The translations under genes were made by a program, and so were the position numbers. 64,000 nt of DNA from assembly GCF_000282095.2 (NCBI RefSeq), contig NZ_AKKC02000002.1, positions 434,001-498,000 on the forward strand. The letters are read 5' to 3'. Under the pieces are notes generated by a model. It did no database searches and was not told the origin of the DNA. It saw only the letters and a program-made list of their open reading frames with translations. Origin of the DNA: Rhizobium sp. CF080. GTDB taxonomy: Bacteria > Pseudomonadota > Alphaproteobacteria > Rhizobiales > Rhizobiaceae. Below, in pieces: positions 44,233 to 52,584 of the stretch; the first letter of the stretch is position 1, and every line of letters begins with the position of its first letter.

Positions 44233-45021
44233 GTGAGTATCGTAGCCAATCAAACAATTGATGCTCTTCGCGAGGTGGGGACGCCCCCGCTAATTACATA
44301 TGAAAGGGCTTTAGTTCTTGCGTGCTTGAGAGAGCCGCCGCCTTTCGGGATGAAGCCCTATGGGGATGCCTATCGGGCGGTGGCCTTTGATCCAAATTGG
44401 CTTGCCGAGACCCTGATCGCGAATGCGCTCGCAGAAGGAGACGGCTCATCGCGATTGAGAGATCTTGCCGCATCGACGAGCAAAGGACCTTCGCGGGCAT
44501 TGGTGAAGGAACATTCGATTGATGAAGCTCGTCACGCCCGATGGTACATCGCAATTACCGAGTTGGTTTTTCCCGGCTCAATTCCTGCGAGCTTACGTGT
44601 CGAATTGCATTCTCTGATACCCTTTTATGAAGAAATTGATTTCTTGTCAGCCAGGAAAAATTCAGCCTTCGCGCATGATATAACTATCGATGATTTGATA
44701 CAGATGAATATTGCAGAAATAAGAACTAGAATACATCAGTTAATTCAGCGGCCTATACTCTTGGCTTATGCGCCACTGGAATCTCAGTCGAGGTTGATCC
44801 GCCTTCTCGATGTTCTTATTTGTGACGAAACAAAGCATATCGCATATACAGCGAAAATGATTGATGAATTGTCAAAAGATTTTGGCCCCGATGATACTGT
44901 AGAGCTCTTTTCTCAAAGAATGAGAGATTTCAACAAAATAACCAACGATGAAGTTTCTACTTTGACATTCCCTTCTTGCCACAGGTGTAATGGTTGCGCG
45001 ATGCGAACCCGCGTAAATTAA
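44233..45021 (+). CDS. Ferritin-like di-iron protein
   Basis: A 262-residue helical protein with the ferritin-like metal pattern: a first-helix glutamate in LAETLIANAL (Glu60), then two ExxH motifs, IDEARHARWY (Glu98/His101) and CDETKHIAYT (Glu199/His202), with further glutamates near 133. This fits di-iron oxygenases or oxidases, for example the N-oxygenase (AurF) or related groups. The C-terminus has a cysteine cluster, SCHRCNGCAMR, unusual for those families. The start is GTG with a weak site; the next ATG is 39 codons in. It is A+T-rich and lies just upstream of the NIS synthetase. Confidence 0.65.
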   Translation: MSIVANQTIDALREVGTPPLITYERALVLACLREPPPFGMKPYGDAYRAVAFDPNWLAETLIANALAEGDGSSRLRDLAASTSKGPSRALVKEHSIDEARHARWYIAITELVFPGSIPASLRVELHSLIPFYEEIDFLSARKNSAFAHDITIDDLIQMNIAEIRTRIHQLIQRPILLAYAPLESQSRLIRLLDVLICDETKHIAYTAKMIDELSKDFGPDDTVELFSQRMRDFNKITNDEVSTLTFPSCHRCNGCAMRTRVN

Positions 45022-45029
45022 GGCCAGTT

Positions 45030-46700
45030 ATGAACGTTTGGGATACGTGGTCTTGGAGTAAATCTAAACAAATCAGCACGCGTGATTTCAAGACTGCCTA
45101 CAACGAGTCATTATATAAATGCATATCTGGAATAATTTGCTCGCTCGTTCACGAAGACAAATGGGGGATCTGGTCAACTGTTGAATTAAATGGAGAAAAG
45201 CACGTCAAAATTGGGAGAGATCCATCTATATGCTGCAGAGTGGTTGAGATATTTCCATTTGGTAAGATATTATTCGCTTCGCCGTTTTTGTTCTGCGATG
45301 GCGAGATCAGTTTAAAAGTATCAACCGTAAATATGTTCTGCAATTCTTTAGTGAAGCTATCGCTTCATACGGAATTTGAAAATAAAGTTTCTTATATAAA
45401 TGCAGACTTCCAGAATAGTTTTGCAAATATGTTGTTTAATACTTTGCTGCACAAAACTTCGCCTCACGGCGAGTCCGCGATAGAGTGCGCCCATGAAGGT
45501 CATCACTACTATCCATTCCCCGCGTTGCGGGTGGGTCCAAATTCTGAGTTAGTTGAAGCTTGCTCTCCTGTTACGGGACACGTAGTCCAACTTCCTGTAT
45601 TCGCAATGAGCGACGCGATTTTCAGATCACAGCTAGGCCTTACCGAGGCTGAATCCCGAATGCTTTGGGGCGCGGGGCAAATTATCCCTACCGAGCGACC
45701 TCAGCTTATTGTGCATCCGTGGCAACTGAAACTCTCTCATGTTGTTCAAGCACTAGTTTCTGAGCGCCACCTCGTGAAGGTCGGAACGATTCCCGGTATA
45801 CCATTAGCTTCTCAAAGAACGTTTCGCCTTGATGGCACAAAATTTGATGTAAAGCTTCCAATTAATGCAACGATAACTGGCGAACATCGATTAATATATG
45901 GAAAGAATCTTCGGTATTCTCAGGTCACATCGTGTATCGCGCGGCATTCTAACCTACGGTCCCCATTCAAAAAACTTGGCTTCCAGTACGATACGTCAAC
46001 GCTCGGCCATCGCAACGAAATCATAGGACAGCACGCTTGCATGATCGTACGCGCGCCCGTGGATGCAATGTCTGGCGCCGAAATCATACCCGCTATAAAT
46101 ATATTTTGCAGTCCCGAAGCCTTCGCAAAGTTTGTAAAGTGCAAACTGTCTTCTCTAGATGTTACACAGTTTCTGGAGAGGTACATAAATGTTTTAATTG
46201 AAGCAGGGCTATATGCTTTTTCAAAACTACGACTGGCACTGGAGCCGCACCTCCAAAATTCGATCATTGAAATACATGATGGCCTTCCTGTGCGGCTTAT
46301 CGTCCGGGATATGGATTCAGTAATACTGGATAGAGATCATGACTATGGGATATCGGAGATTGAGGCTTTCGATGCTGACCTATCTGATATGCCGCATTTC
46401 TCGGAGGGAGGGCGTAGGCTCCTTTTTTCGATGTTTTTTGGGCATCTTGCTCAGGTTATATTTTGTGCGGTCAAAACTTTTGGCATCCGCGATTTATTCC
46501 AGAAGGATTTGCTGGATTGTGCATGGGCAGGGGTTGTCGAACGGCTAGAAGGCGATGAGGTGTTCTTGGCTCGACAACTTCGGCAAGAATCGTATTTTAG
46601 GAAGGACATTCTCACTTCGAGAATTGCTCGCGACATGCAAACGCGTTGGTCCTTGGAGACAAACTCACTAGACCGTTCTTTCAAAGCCCTGTCTTTTTAA
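45030..46700 (+). CDS. Divergent IucA/IucC-family (NIS) synthetase
   Basis: A 556-residue protein starting 8 bases after the di-iron gene. Landmarks of the NIS siderophore synthetases occur in order: EGHHYYPFPALRVG (156-169), IVHPWQ near 230, PLASQRTFRLDG (259-269), KLPINATITG (275-284), EIHDGLPVRLIVRDMDS and the late C-terminal helix bundle. In the first motif the usual His and Lys of EGHPxHPxxKxRxG read Tyr and Ala, so it is a divergent member. The family joins a carboxylate to an amine or alcohol using ATP. The substrate is unknown; the di-iron neighbour could supply an N- or C-oxidised partner. Confidence 0.75.
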   Translation: MNVWDTWSWSKSKQISTRDFKTAYNESLYKCISGIICSLVHEDKWGIWSTVELNGEKHVKIGRDPSICCRVVEIFPFGKILFASPFLFCDGEISLKVSTVNMFCNSLVKLSLHTEFENKVSYINADFQNSFANMLFNTLLHKTSPHGESAIECAHEGHHYYPFPALRVGPNSELVEACSPVTGHVVQLPVFAMSDAIFRSQLGLTEAESRMLWGAGQIIPTERPQLIVHPWQLKLSHVVQALVSERHLVKVGTIPGIPLASQRTFRLDGTKFDVKLPINATITGEHRLIYGKNLRYSQVTSCIARHSNLRSPFKKLGFQYDTSTLGHRNEIIGQHACMIVRAPVDAMSGAEIIPAINIFCSPEAFAKFVKCKLSSLDVTQFLERYINVLIEAGLYAFSKLRLALEPHLQNSIIEIHDGLPVRLIVRDMDSVILDRDHDYGISEIEAFDADLSDMPHFSEGGRRLLFSMFFGHLAQVIFCAVKTFGIRDLFQKDLLDCAWAGVVERLEGDEVFLARQLRQESYFRKDILTSRIARDMQTRWSLETNSLDRSFKALSF

Positions 46701-46865
46701 GGGTAACTGACGTTCCGCCCCCACGTTGTTCTTCGGCCCTATTCCGGCTTCGTCGGCCCACCAGAGTTTGAGATGAGCTGCAACTGGCAGCGTGTCATTC
46801 GGGAGTACACCCCCGGGTTACGCCTGCTCGCCCTTGACGTCTTGGCCCCCCTGTCATTTTCAGAC

Positions 46866-47060
46866 ATGAGCGAGCCCGACATACGCTACGACATTCGCAA
46901 GTATGGCGAATTCACGTGGGAGATATTCGACACCACGACTGGACGAACCGTGATCGTTGAAGGCAAGGCTTACTCCGACCTCCCGCAAGATAGCGCGGAC
47001 ATTCTGGCGGCTTTCATGAACTCGGTTGGTATAGTGCCCGACAAGGAGACCCTGCAATAA
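46866..47060 (+). CDS. Small soluble protein of unknown function
   Basis: A 64-residue protein: SEPDIRYDIRKYGEFTWEIF, then DTTTGRTVIVEGKAYSDLPQ and a short helix ILAAFMNSVGIVPDKETL. The pattern looks like a small alpha/beta protein. The start is weakly supported: an ATG 31 codons upstream is open too. GC-richer than the three genes before it, so it may belong to a different segment of the island. Confidence 0.4.
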   Translation: MSEPDIRYDIRKYGEFTWEIFDTTTGRTVIVEGKAYSDLPQDSADILAAFMNSVGIVPDKETLQ

Positions 47061-47188
47061 GTCAACCACTGGCTTCGCTGCGGAGGTGATCCGGGCAGCA
47101 GACGCGTTCGCGAAGTCGAGGTCAAGCGTTTAAGCCATCGGCGTTTCGGCGTGCAAAAATACCCGCCAATCCATCACGCTGCGTTCGA

Positions 47189-48406
47189 CTAGCTTGGCTG
47201 TACGCAACTGCTGCCGTTCCAGCTCCAATTGAGTTTAAGGCTATTCAATATTTCTCCGCGACCATTGTAGGGACTGGCTAAGTAAGCTGTTCCGCGGACC
47301 ACGATGGTTTTGAAACCGGGCTTCTGATGTGGGTGAGGTAGGTGATCGAGCCGTACGGCGTACCCGAATTTATCAATGAACCTGTTACGCCTGATTTCGT
47401 TGTCCGCAAAGAAGCACGACATCGTCCCGTCGAACCTATCCCTAAAGCTTTTGGCCTCCCGCGTAACTTCCTCCGGGGCTACAGCAAATGACTCGTATTT
47501 GATGATTTCATCCTTGATCATGTCTCGCTCAGTATCAGTTGCAAACTTATGGTTCTGCTTGTGCTCGACCAAGATCTGAAGGTAGTAGTCCGCCATTCGT
47601 TCGGCTTTTGAAGCCGCTTTAGACTCAAAAGCCTTTTCCTTAAGTTTGCCTCTCGTGGATTCTGTCCAAGGGTCCGGGTTTGCTGGACAGGACGATCTCA
47701 TGAACTGGTAGCCTCCAAGGCTCCGTATTTCGGGATTTATCGGCCCCAGCGCGAATTTTTTGACATTCTGCTTGGTGGCGGCGAACTGGAACTGCTTGAT
47801 AGAGTAGCGGTCTTGTGGGCTTAAGCGATAATAGCAATCCATGGCCGCATCGCCGGTCTCATAGGTCGTCTCCTCAAGAGTCGTCGTAAATTTTGGATCG
47901 GAAACGTATGGCAGTCGGCCGCCGGTAACGAGCGCGTAGGCATTGGAGAAGAATCGCTTGGTCTGTTCACCTGAGCATCCCGCGATCTTCTTCTGCAGTA
48001 TAAAGAACTCGCGCCCTTTCACTTCGGACGTTTTTTGATAGACGACGAGCCTTGCGGAAAGGATGCCTGCCCGTCTCACCAGCTCCGTCGGGGACGTTGT
48101 ACGTGCGTCCTTGCCATTTTCGTCCACAAACACGAGATGTTTTTGCAGAATGGGATATATGTAGTTTGTTGCCAGCACTTCATTTGCAAGGATGATGTCC
48201 GCATCAAACCCGCAGTCGGGATCTGCCGCTTTGATATACCCAAGCGCAAAATGAACCGTCGCTTGCTCAACAACATAGGTGTTGATATTTGTGTCGATCG
48301 AGCCAGACTGAATTCTTTTTACCATCTCGTCAGGTGATGTGTTCTGGGAGAATGCTGACGCCACCGAGAATAAGAGGATTGTTGCACTTAAAGCAATTCG
48401 CTGCAT
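47189..48406 (-). CDS. Exported protein of unknown function
   Basis: A 405-residue secreted or periplasmic protein with the signal peptide MQRIALSATILLFSVASAFS and GGAGGAGA five bases before the ATG. The mature protein carries cysteines spread over its length (PDCGFDAD, KIAGCSGEQ, MDCYYRL, RSSCPAN, TMSCFFADN, SSCVQPS), suggesting several disulfides. A basic, Lys/Glu-rich stretch around residues 260-300 looks helical. I recognise no family. It sits alone on the opposite strand to the NIS cassette. Confidence 0.65.
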   Translation of the reverse strand: MQRIALSATILLFSVASAFSQNTSPDEMVKRIQSGSIDTNINTYVVEQATVHFALGYIKAADPDCGFDADIILANEVLATNYIYPILQKHLVFVDENGKDARTTSPTELVRRAGILSARLVVYQKTSEVKGREFFILQKKIAGCSGEQTKRFFSNAYALVTGGRLPYVSDPKFTTTLEETTYETGDAAMDCYYRLSPQDRYSIKQFQFAATKQNVKKFALGPINPEIRSLGGYQFMRSSCPANPDPWTESTRGKLKEKAFESKAASKAERMADYYLQILVEHKQNHKFATDTERDMIKDEIIKYESFAVAPEEVTREAKSFRDRFDGTMSCFFADNEIRRNRFIDKFGYAVRLDHLPHPHQKPGFKTIVVRGTAYLASPYNGRGEILNSLKLNWSWNGSSCVQPS

Positions 48407-48925
48407 TGCCGTCTCCTCCGCCAATTTCAGGGGTAACGTGCAATCAAGCGCCAATAATTTGTTTTTTCAATTCAACAGAAAGTGGAATACAAAGAGCCTC
48501 GTAGCTTGATCGTGCCCGTTCAGCCGTCCCTGATCGCTGCCGATCCTTGATTTGTGAAGCACAGCCACGGCCGCCAAGCCTACGCACGTGCTGATGCCTG
48601 TGCGGCGTGAATCCAGCATGTAGGACAAGGCAACCTCGAGATTGAAGGGTTTACCCTTGCCGACGACCTTGGGATCAGTTGAACCAGTCAAATAATTGGC
48701 GCTCTTCGCCGCCAGCTCGACGTCCAACGGGCGGATATTGGTGAAAACCCGTTGCGTTGATTTTCGCCCTGCCAATGCTGAAATGGAATTGCGCTCCGGC
48801 CAATGCCCATTCAAGCAGAAAGAAATTCTCTTTGAGGCTATGAGAGGTATCGGGTTTCGGTGACCGTTTGATGAGATGGCTACGGCGCTCGTTGTCGGTG
48901 AGCGATGGCCAACGGATTTTTCGGT
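48407..48925. other. Stretch without a supported gene
   Basis: About 520 bp between the exported protein and the IS66-associated remnant. A leftward frame of 115 codons (48467-48814) is open, but it lacks a ribosome site and any recognisable motif, so it is not called as a gene. No repeat or RNA was recognised. Confidence 0.4.
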
Positions 48926-49231
48926 TTAGACCGATAGCTTGGACTCATCAGCCATGACGCGCGCGATGATTTCTGGATCGCAGTTTTCATCGGTCAGGAA
49001 CTCGCGGACACCTCCGTCCCATGACCTGATTTCGGCGAGGAACTCTTGAAGGCTTTCAATGCCTCACCTCGTAAAGCCGATGGTGCCGTCCTCGGTTCCG
49101 TTATGGACGTGGACCATTTCGCCGTAGTCGATATTGTCGGAGTTGGCAGCGATTTCCTGGAGGAGTTCAAGGTTCTCGCCGATCATGGTGGCGACGTCTT
49201 CGATCGTATAGATGTGCGTCGAACGAGCCAT
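48926..49231 (-). pseudogene. IS66-associated small protein, interrupted by TGA
   Basis: From ATG 49231 the frame reads MARSTHIYTIEDVATMIGEN and on to GTEDGTIGFTR, then TGA at 49066-49064. The same frame continues without further stops as GIESLQEFLAEIRSWDGGVR and ends in ARVMADESKLSV at TAA 48926, for 101 codons plus stop. The continuation reads as normal protein, so one base change (CGA to TGA) probably broke a 101-residue protein. Its ATG overlaps the stop of the IS66 transposase remnant; proteins of this kind often follow IS66 elements. Confidence 0.55.
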
Positions 49232-49437
49232 CAGACAGCCTTTTGTAGAGCGGTGGTTACCGGCACCATATTCCATGGCAACAGGTCTTCGAGACGGTCC
49301 TTCGGGCAGTCCTTGATATGGCCGAGAACCTCGGTGAGATAAGTTTCCGGATTGTGGCCATGTAGCTTGGCCGTCTCGATAATGGTCAGGATATTGGCGA
49401 TGCGCTCACCGCCCGTCAGGATCTCAACCTTGGCCAT
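49231..49437 (-). pseudogene. IS66-family transposase, C-terminal remnant
   Basis: A 68-residue frame reading GERIANILTIIETAKLHGHN, PETYLTEVLGHIKDCP and RLEDLLPWNMVP. This is the C-terminal end typical of IS66 TnpC proteins, which close in a DELLPWN-like motif. The rest of the transposase is missing upstream, where an 11-bp inverted repeat and an IS630 remnant begin. Confidence 0.75.
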
Positions 49438-49446
49438 TCATCCCCT

Positions 49447-49479
49447 GTTACGACACAAATGAATCATCTGTGTCGTAAC
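49447..49479. repeat. 11-bp inverted repeat at an IS junction
   Basis: GTTACGACACA and TGTGTCGTAAC are perfect inverted arms around 11 bases. They lie between the IS66 and IS630 remnants and may be a leftover transposon end or hairpin. Confidence 0.55.
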
Positions 49480-49489
49480 TTGCGCTAAT

Positions 49490-49980
49490 TCCGCACCCCG
49501 CCAAAACCGGCTCGCCGGACGCTCACCGGCAAAACGAGATTTGCAGTAGTGTGCCATCCGGCGCGATCAAGCAGCACCACGGCATGAGCGTTTCGGGCTA
49601 CATGGAGGGCGATCTCGTCGAGGTGCCCCTGCATGGCGTCTGTGTCAGCGAATGGCAGCGCAAGTGCCGCACCCATGCCCCGAGCCGGGCAGATCGCGCC
49701 GAACAGGTAGGCGCTCTCGTAGCCTGTCTGCAGGCTGGATCGGGCGCGTGCCGCGGCGCGCCCATTGTCGGACGAGGCCATTCTTCTGACCGATCCTGGC
49801 CTCGTCCTGGAACCAGATCTCGATCTTCTTCTTGCGCGTCACGCCCGCGGGATGCGCCGCGAGGGTGCGAGGGAAGTTTTTTTGAACGCCTCGACGACCT
49901 CGCAGTCCTGCTTGGGGTGGCGCGGCCTCGCGCTGAGTCCACCGTGTCAGATGTGGCGAGGTCGGCCACGTCCAATCCTT
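49490..49980 (-). pseudogene. IS630-family transposase remnant, frameshifted
   Basis: Reading left, frames switch while the product stays recognisable: DVADLATSDTV at the right end, then KKKIEIWFQDEARIGQKNGL and RQWARRGTRP with the DDE-type aspartate, then ESAYLFGAICPARG, AALALPFADTDAMQ and HAVVLLDRAGWHTTANLVLP. Similarity stops at about 49525, before the final glutamate. Both ends are lost and several frameshifts are present, so it is a dead fragment. Confidence 0.8.
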
Positions 49981-49988
49981 ATAAACAG

Positions 49989-50525
49989 TTATTTGGGGGT
50001 TCTAAGAAGATGCAGCACGGATAAAATTGCTGTCGACAAAACCATCACGCCGAAAAGTGAAGCGACGTAGTAGAGTTGGAAGTCGCGATCATATCCTATA
50101 GTTGATCGGAAAATCGTGCATCGCGCGCCATAGCATTTCGGCTCAACCAGAAACGGCAGACAATCCAAAACAAATACCGCAATGAGTGCGACAAAGGGAA
50201 ACAGCGCTAAACGACCACGACTAACATCCGTCCTCTCCAGTATTTTTCTTTTTCCAATCTCTGCCGTGCTGAAGGAGTACCCAAGCAAGCAAAAATATAT
50301 CAGAGTGCCGAAACATTGAGCCGCCAATAAAAATAAAGATGACGCTGCCGCGAAAGTAAAAAATAGAAAAGATGAAATAAAAGTAGAAATGAAAAGGGAC
50401 GACGCAAAAGTTGCTAGTGGAACGTTTATGCGCCTGATTGTGTTTCTGATATAGAGTAGCGCACCGATTGTTACCAATGCTATCGGTAGTGGTCCCACCG
50501 ATAACAATCCAAATGGGTCAAACAT
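49989..50525 (-). CDS. Orphan integral membrane protein
   Basis: A 178-residue protein with about five hydrophobic segments, including LLSVGPLPIALVTIGALLYI, FISTFISSFLFFTFAAASSL, LFPFVALIAVFVLDCLPFLV and YYVASLFGVMVLSTAILSVL. A loop with cysteines (EPKCYGARCTIF) lies before the last segment. The ribosome site is weak. It is A+T-rich like the NIS cassette and has no recognised family. Confidence 0.5.
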   Translation of the reverse strand: MFDPFGLLSVGPLPIALVTIGALLYIRNTIRRINVPLATFASSLFISTFISSFLFFTFAAASSLFLLAAQCFGTLIYFCLLGYSFSTAEIGKRKILERTDVSRGRLALFPFVALIAVFVLDCLPFLVEPKCYGARCTIFRSTIGYDRDFQLYYVASLFGVMVLSTAILSVLHLLRTPK

Positions 50526-50874
50526 ACGGCATGCTCTCAATATCGACCGGTTGACTGCGGCCACATGACGCAATTTTTCTAATATTCATAAAGTGTTAGC
50601 GCCGCCAGATCTACGGCATTTGCCCCTAGGAATGGAGAGGCCTCCCAGTCGTGCTAGAAAGGACTATGCGACTCGTGCCTTCGGCACAGAACCCATGTGC
50701 ATTCCCCTAAATTCCACCCAAGCGGGTAGTACCGCAGTTGCCTGCGATATTGCAAGCAGGATTTTTCTTTGTTACTTCAGTTGCGTTTGATGCCTACCCG
50801 TTCCCGTCAGGCTCGAACTCGACACGCCCGCGATAGTATAGACAATTTGCAACAGGTGCCTCCGAGCACGCCTA
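50526..50874. other. Intergenic stretch before IS copy 2
   Basis: About 350 bp without a supported gene; short open frames have no ribosome sites. No repeat or RNA was recognised apart from the IS edge at 50875. Confidence 0.4.
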
Positions 50875-51719
50875 GGCTCAGGAGCCATTAAATAGCTTGC
50901 AGCGTCGCGGTGGCTTTGATTCATTCGGATCGAAAGGAGCCCTGCGATGAGTGATTTGCTGTTGTTGTCGGAGGCGCAGATGCGTCGGATCGAGCCGTAC
51001 TTCCCGCTGTCCCACGGTATTCCGCGCGTTGACGATCGACTGATTTTGAGCGGCATTATTTTCGTTTTACCCAACGGGCTACGGTGGCGCGACGCGCCCA
51101 AGGAATATGGCCCGCACAAGACGATCTACAACCGCTTCATCCGCTGGAGCAGGCTCGGCGTGTTCAACCGGATTTTGGCCGAACTGACCGCTAGACGCGG
51201 CAGGCCCGAGCAGTTGATGATCGACGCGACCCACTTGAAAGCCCACCGCACCGCAGCCAGTCTGCTAAAAAAGGGGATGTTCCCCGACGTATCGGACGCA
51301 CCAAAGGTGGATTGAACTCCAAGCTGCATGCCGTCTGCGATGGTCATGGTCGACCGCTCATCCTGCTTCTGAGCGAAGGGCAGATGAGCGACTACAAAGG
51401 GGCAGCGAAAATGCTCGCCGCCTTTCCCAAGGCCAAGACCCTATTGGCCGACAAGGGCTATGACGCCGACTGGTTTCGAGACGCCTTGGCCGCACGCAAG
51501 ATCACGGCCTGCATTCCATCTCGGGCAAACCGCAAGAGCGTCATCCCACATGATCCGACGCTCTACAAAAAGCGCCACAAGATCGAAAACATGTTCGGCA
51601 GGCTCAAGGACTGGAGGCGGATTCACACCAGATACGACCGCTGCGCACACACCTATTTCTCAAGCATATGCATCGCTGCAGCCGTCATCTTCTGGATGTG
51701 ATTTAACGAGTCCTGAGCC
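50875..51719 (+). mobile_element. IS5-family element (IS427-like), copy 2, intact
   Basis: An 845-bp element with ends GGCTCAGGAGCCATTAAAT and the reverse of ATTTAACGAGTCCTGAGCC, flanked by TA on each side. It is in the same orientation as copy 1, so the two bracket 43845-50874 like a composite transposon. Confidence 0.92.
50947..51701 (+). CDS. IS5/IS427-type transposase OrfAB (programmed -1 frameshift)
   Basis: OrfA (50947-51315) begins MSDLLLLSEAQMRRIEPYFP and carries RWRDAPKEYGPHKTIYNRFI and the first catalytic Asp in MIDATHLKAHRTA. OrfB, in the -1 frame, gives RRIGRTKGGLNSKLHAVCDG, LLADKGYDADWFR with the second Asp, and KKRHKIENMFGRLKDWRRI with the catalytic Glu. The slippery run AAAAAAG at 51267-51273 sits just before the frame change, as expected for this IS group. 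The full protein should be about 250 residues and appears functional. Confidence 0.9.
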
Positions 51720-51807
51720 TAAATTCACTGGTTTTCGTTATTACCATGTTAAAACAATAGTTTATGCGAATATTGCAGCGCAATTTAGGAATTATCGCGG
51801 CGGACAT

Positions 51808-51819
51808 CTTGTCCGCCAT
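51808..51819. repeat. Candidate right attachment site
   Basis: CTTGTCCGCCAT repeats the tRNA-Ser 3' end (39200-39211) in direct orientation, 89 bases after IS copy 2. It overlaps a small hairpin, GGCGGACA / TGTCCGCC at 51799-51817, so part of the match could come from that structure. Confidence 0.4.
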
Positions 51820-51997
51820 TTTACTGCGTCTACCGCTGATAGAAGTAGTTTAGCCGATCAGCCTTGCAAGCTGGACTGCGGGCGTTCCCTCGACATGTAC
51901 CAACAACGGTCACATTCGCCTCGTTAACCAAATATCTTAGGCGATGCTTAAGCTTTGGGTCGTGTATTCGGCGCTGGGGGCAACGGAGGAAACGCCG

Positions 51998-52126
51998 ATG
52001 CCATATGGATTGCTACTTATCGCCGGTCTCGTCGCATGCGTTCTGAGCATTGCAGCCATGGACGACGATGCCGCGGACGAGCCGCTCGTCAGAGACACGC
52101 ATGTCGACGCGCCCGCCAACCCCTGA
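51998..52126 (+). CDS. Small membrane protein
   Basis: A 42-residue protein, MPYGLLLIAGLVACVLSIAA followed by an acidic tail MDDDAADEPLVRDTHVDAP. GGAGGA lies seven bases before the ATG. One membrane helix and an acidic end are all that can be read; family unknown. It is the first core-like gene after the island. Confidence 0.5.
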   Translation: MPYGLLLIAGLVACVLSIAAMDDDAADEPLVRDTHVDAPANP

Positions 52127-52267
52127 CGCAAGCCCTGCTCGTGACCACCGGCCGAGCAAAGCCGGGGGTGTTGCCGGACATGAACGCAGCGGTCAGCTTT
52201 CGTTCATTTTCCGCGGCCTACCCTCACAGAAACCGCCAATCCAGCGGCCAATCTGAAGGAGGAGAAG

Positions 52268-52537
52268 ATGAAAAAATTCATTGCCGCCTGCATCATCGGG
52301 CTTGGATGTCTCACCACGACTGCGGCCCCGACCCTTGCCGACAGTTTCAGCATAACGATCGGTGATCGGGGCTACCGGCCGTCTGGGCACCATTATCGGC
52401 CGGGATACCATCGCTACCATCGCCCTTACTACCGGCAGTATTCCAGGCACCATTACCGGCCTCACTGCAGGGTCAGGAGCGTCCAGTACCGCCATCACGG
52501 GCGGTGGGTCACCAGGACCACGCGCGTCTGCAGATAG
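52268..52537 (+). CDS. Exported His/Tyr/Arg-rich small protein
   Basis: An 89-residue protein: a signal peptide ending near PTLADSF, then a basic, aromatic and histidine-rich mature part (RPSGHHYRPGYHRYHRPYYR) and a cysteine pair near the end (PHCRVRSV and TRVCR). AAGGAGGAGAAG precedes the ATG. Similar short secreted proteins are common in rhizobia; possible roles in metal or envelope binding are guesses. Confidence 0.7.
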   Translation: MKKFIAACIIGLGCLTTTAAPTLADSFSITIGDRGYRPSGHHYRPGYHRYHRPYYRQYSRHHYRPHCRVRSVQYRHHGRWVTRTTRVCR

Positions 52538-52584
52538 ATAAATCCCGAACGGTGCGGCCCCGACATAGCTGCGCGCGCCGGGCG

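Noticed and set aside
48467..48814. Leftward frame of 115 codons
   Set aside because: No ribosome site, no motif and a composition that does not resemble a protein; kept only as a note on the empty stretch.
39211..51807. Integrase or phage genes for the island
   Set aside because: Both strands were read for tyrosine or serine recombinase motifs and phage structural proteins; none was seen, only IS transposases.
51799..51817. Small hairpin read as a terminator
   Set aside because: The stem GGCGGACA / TGTCCGCC has no T-run, and no gene ends nearby; it overlaps the candidate attachment repeat instead.
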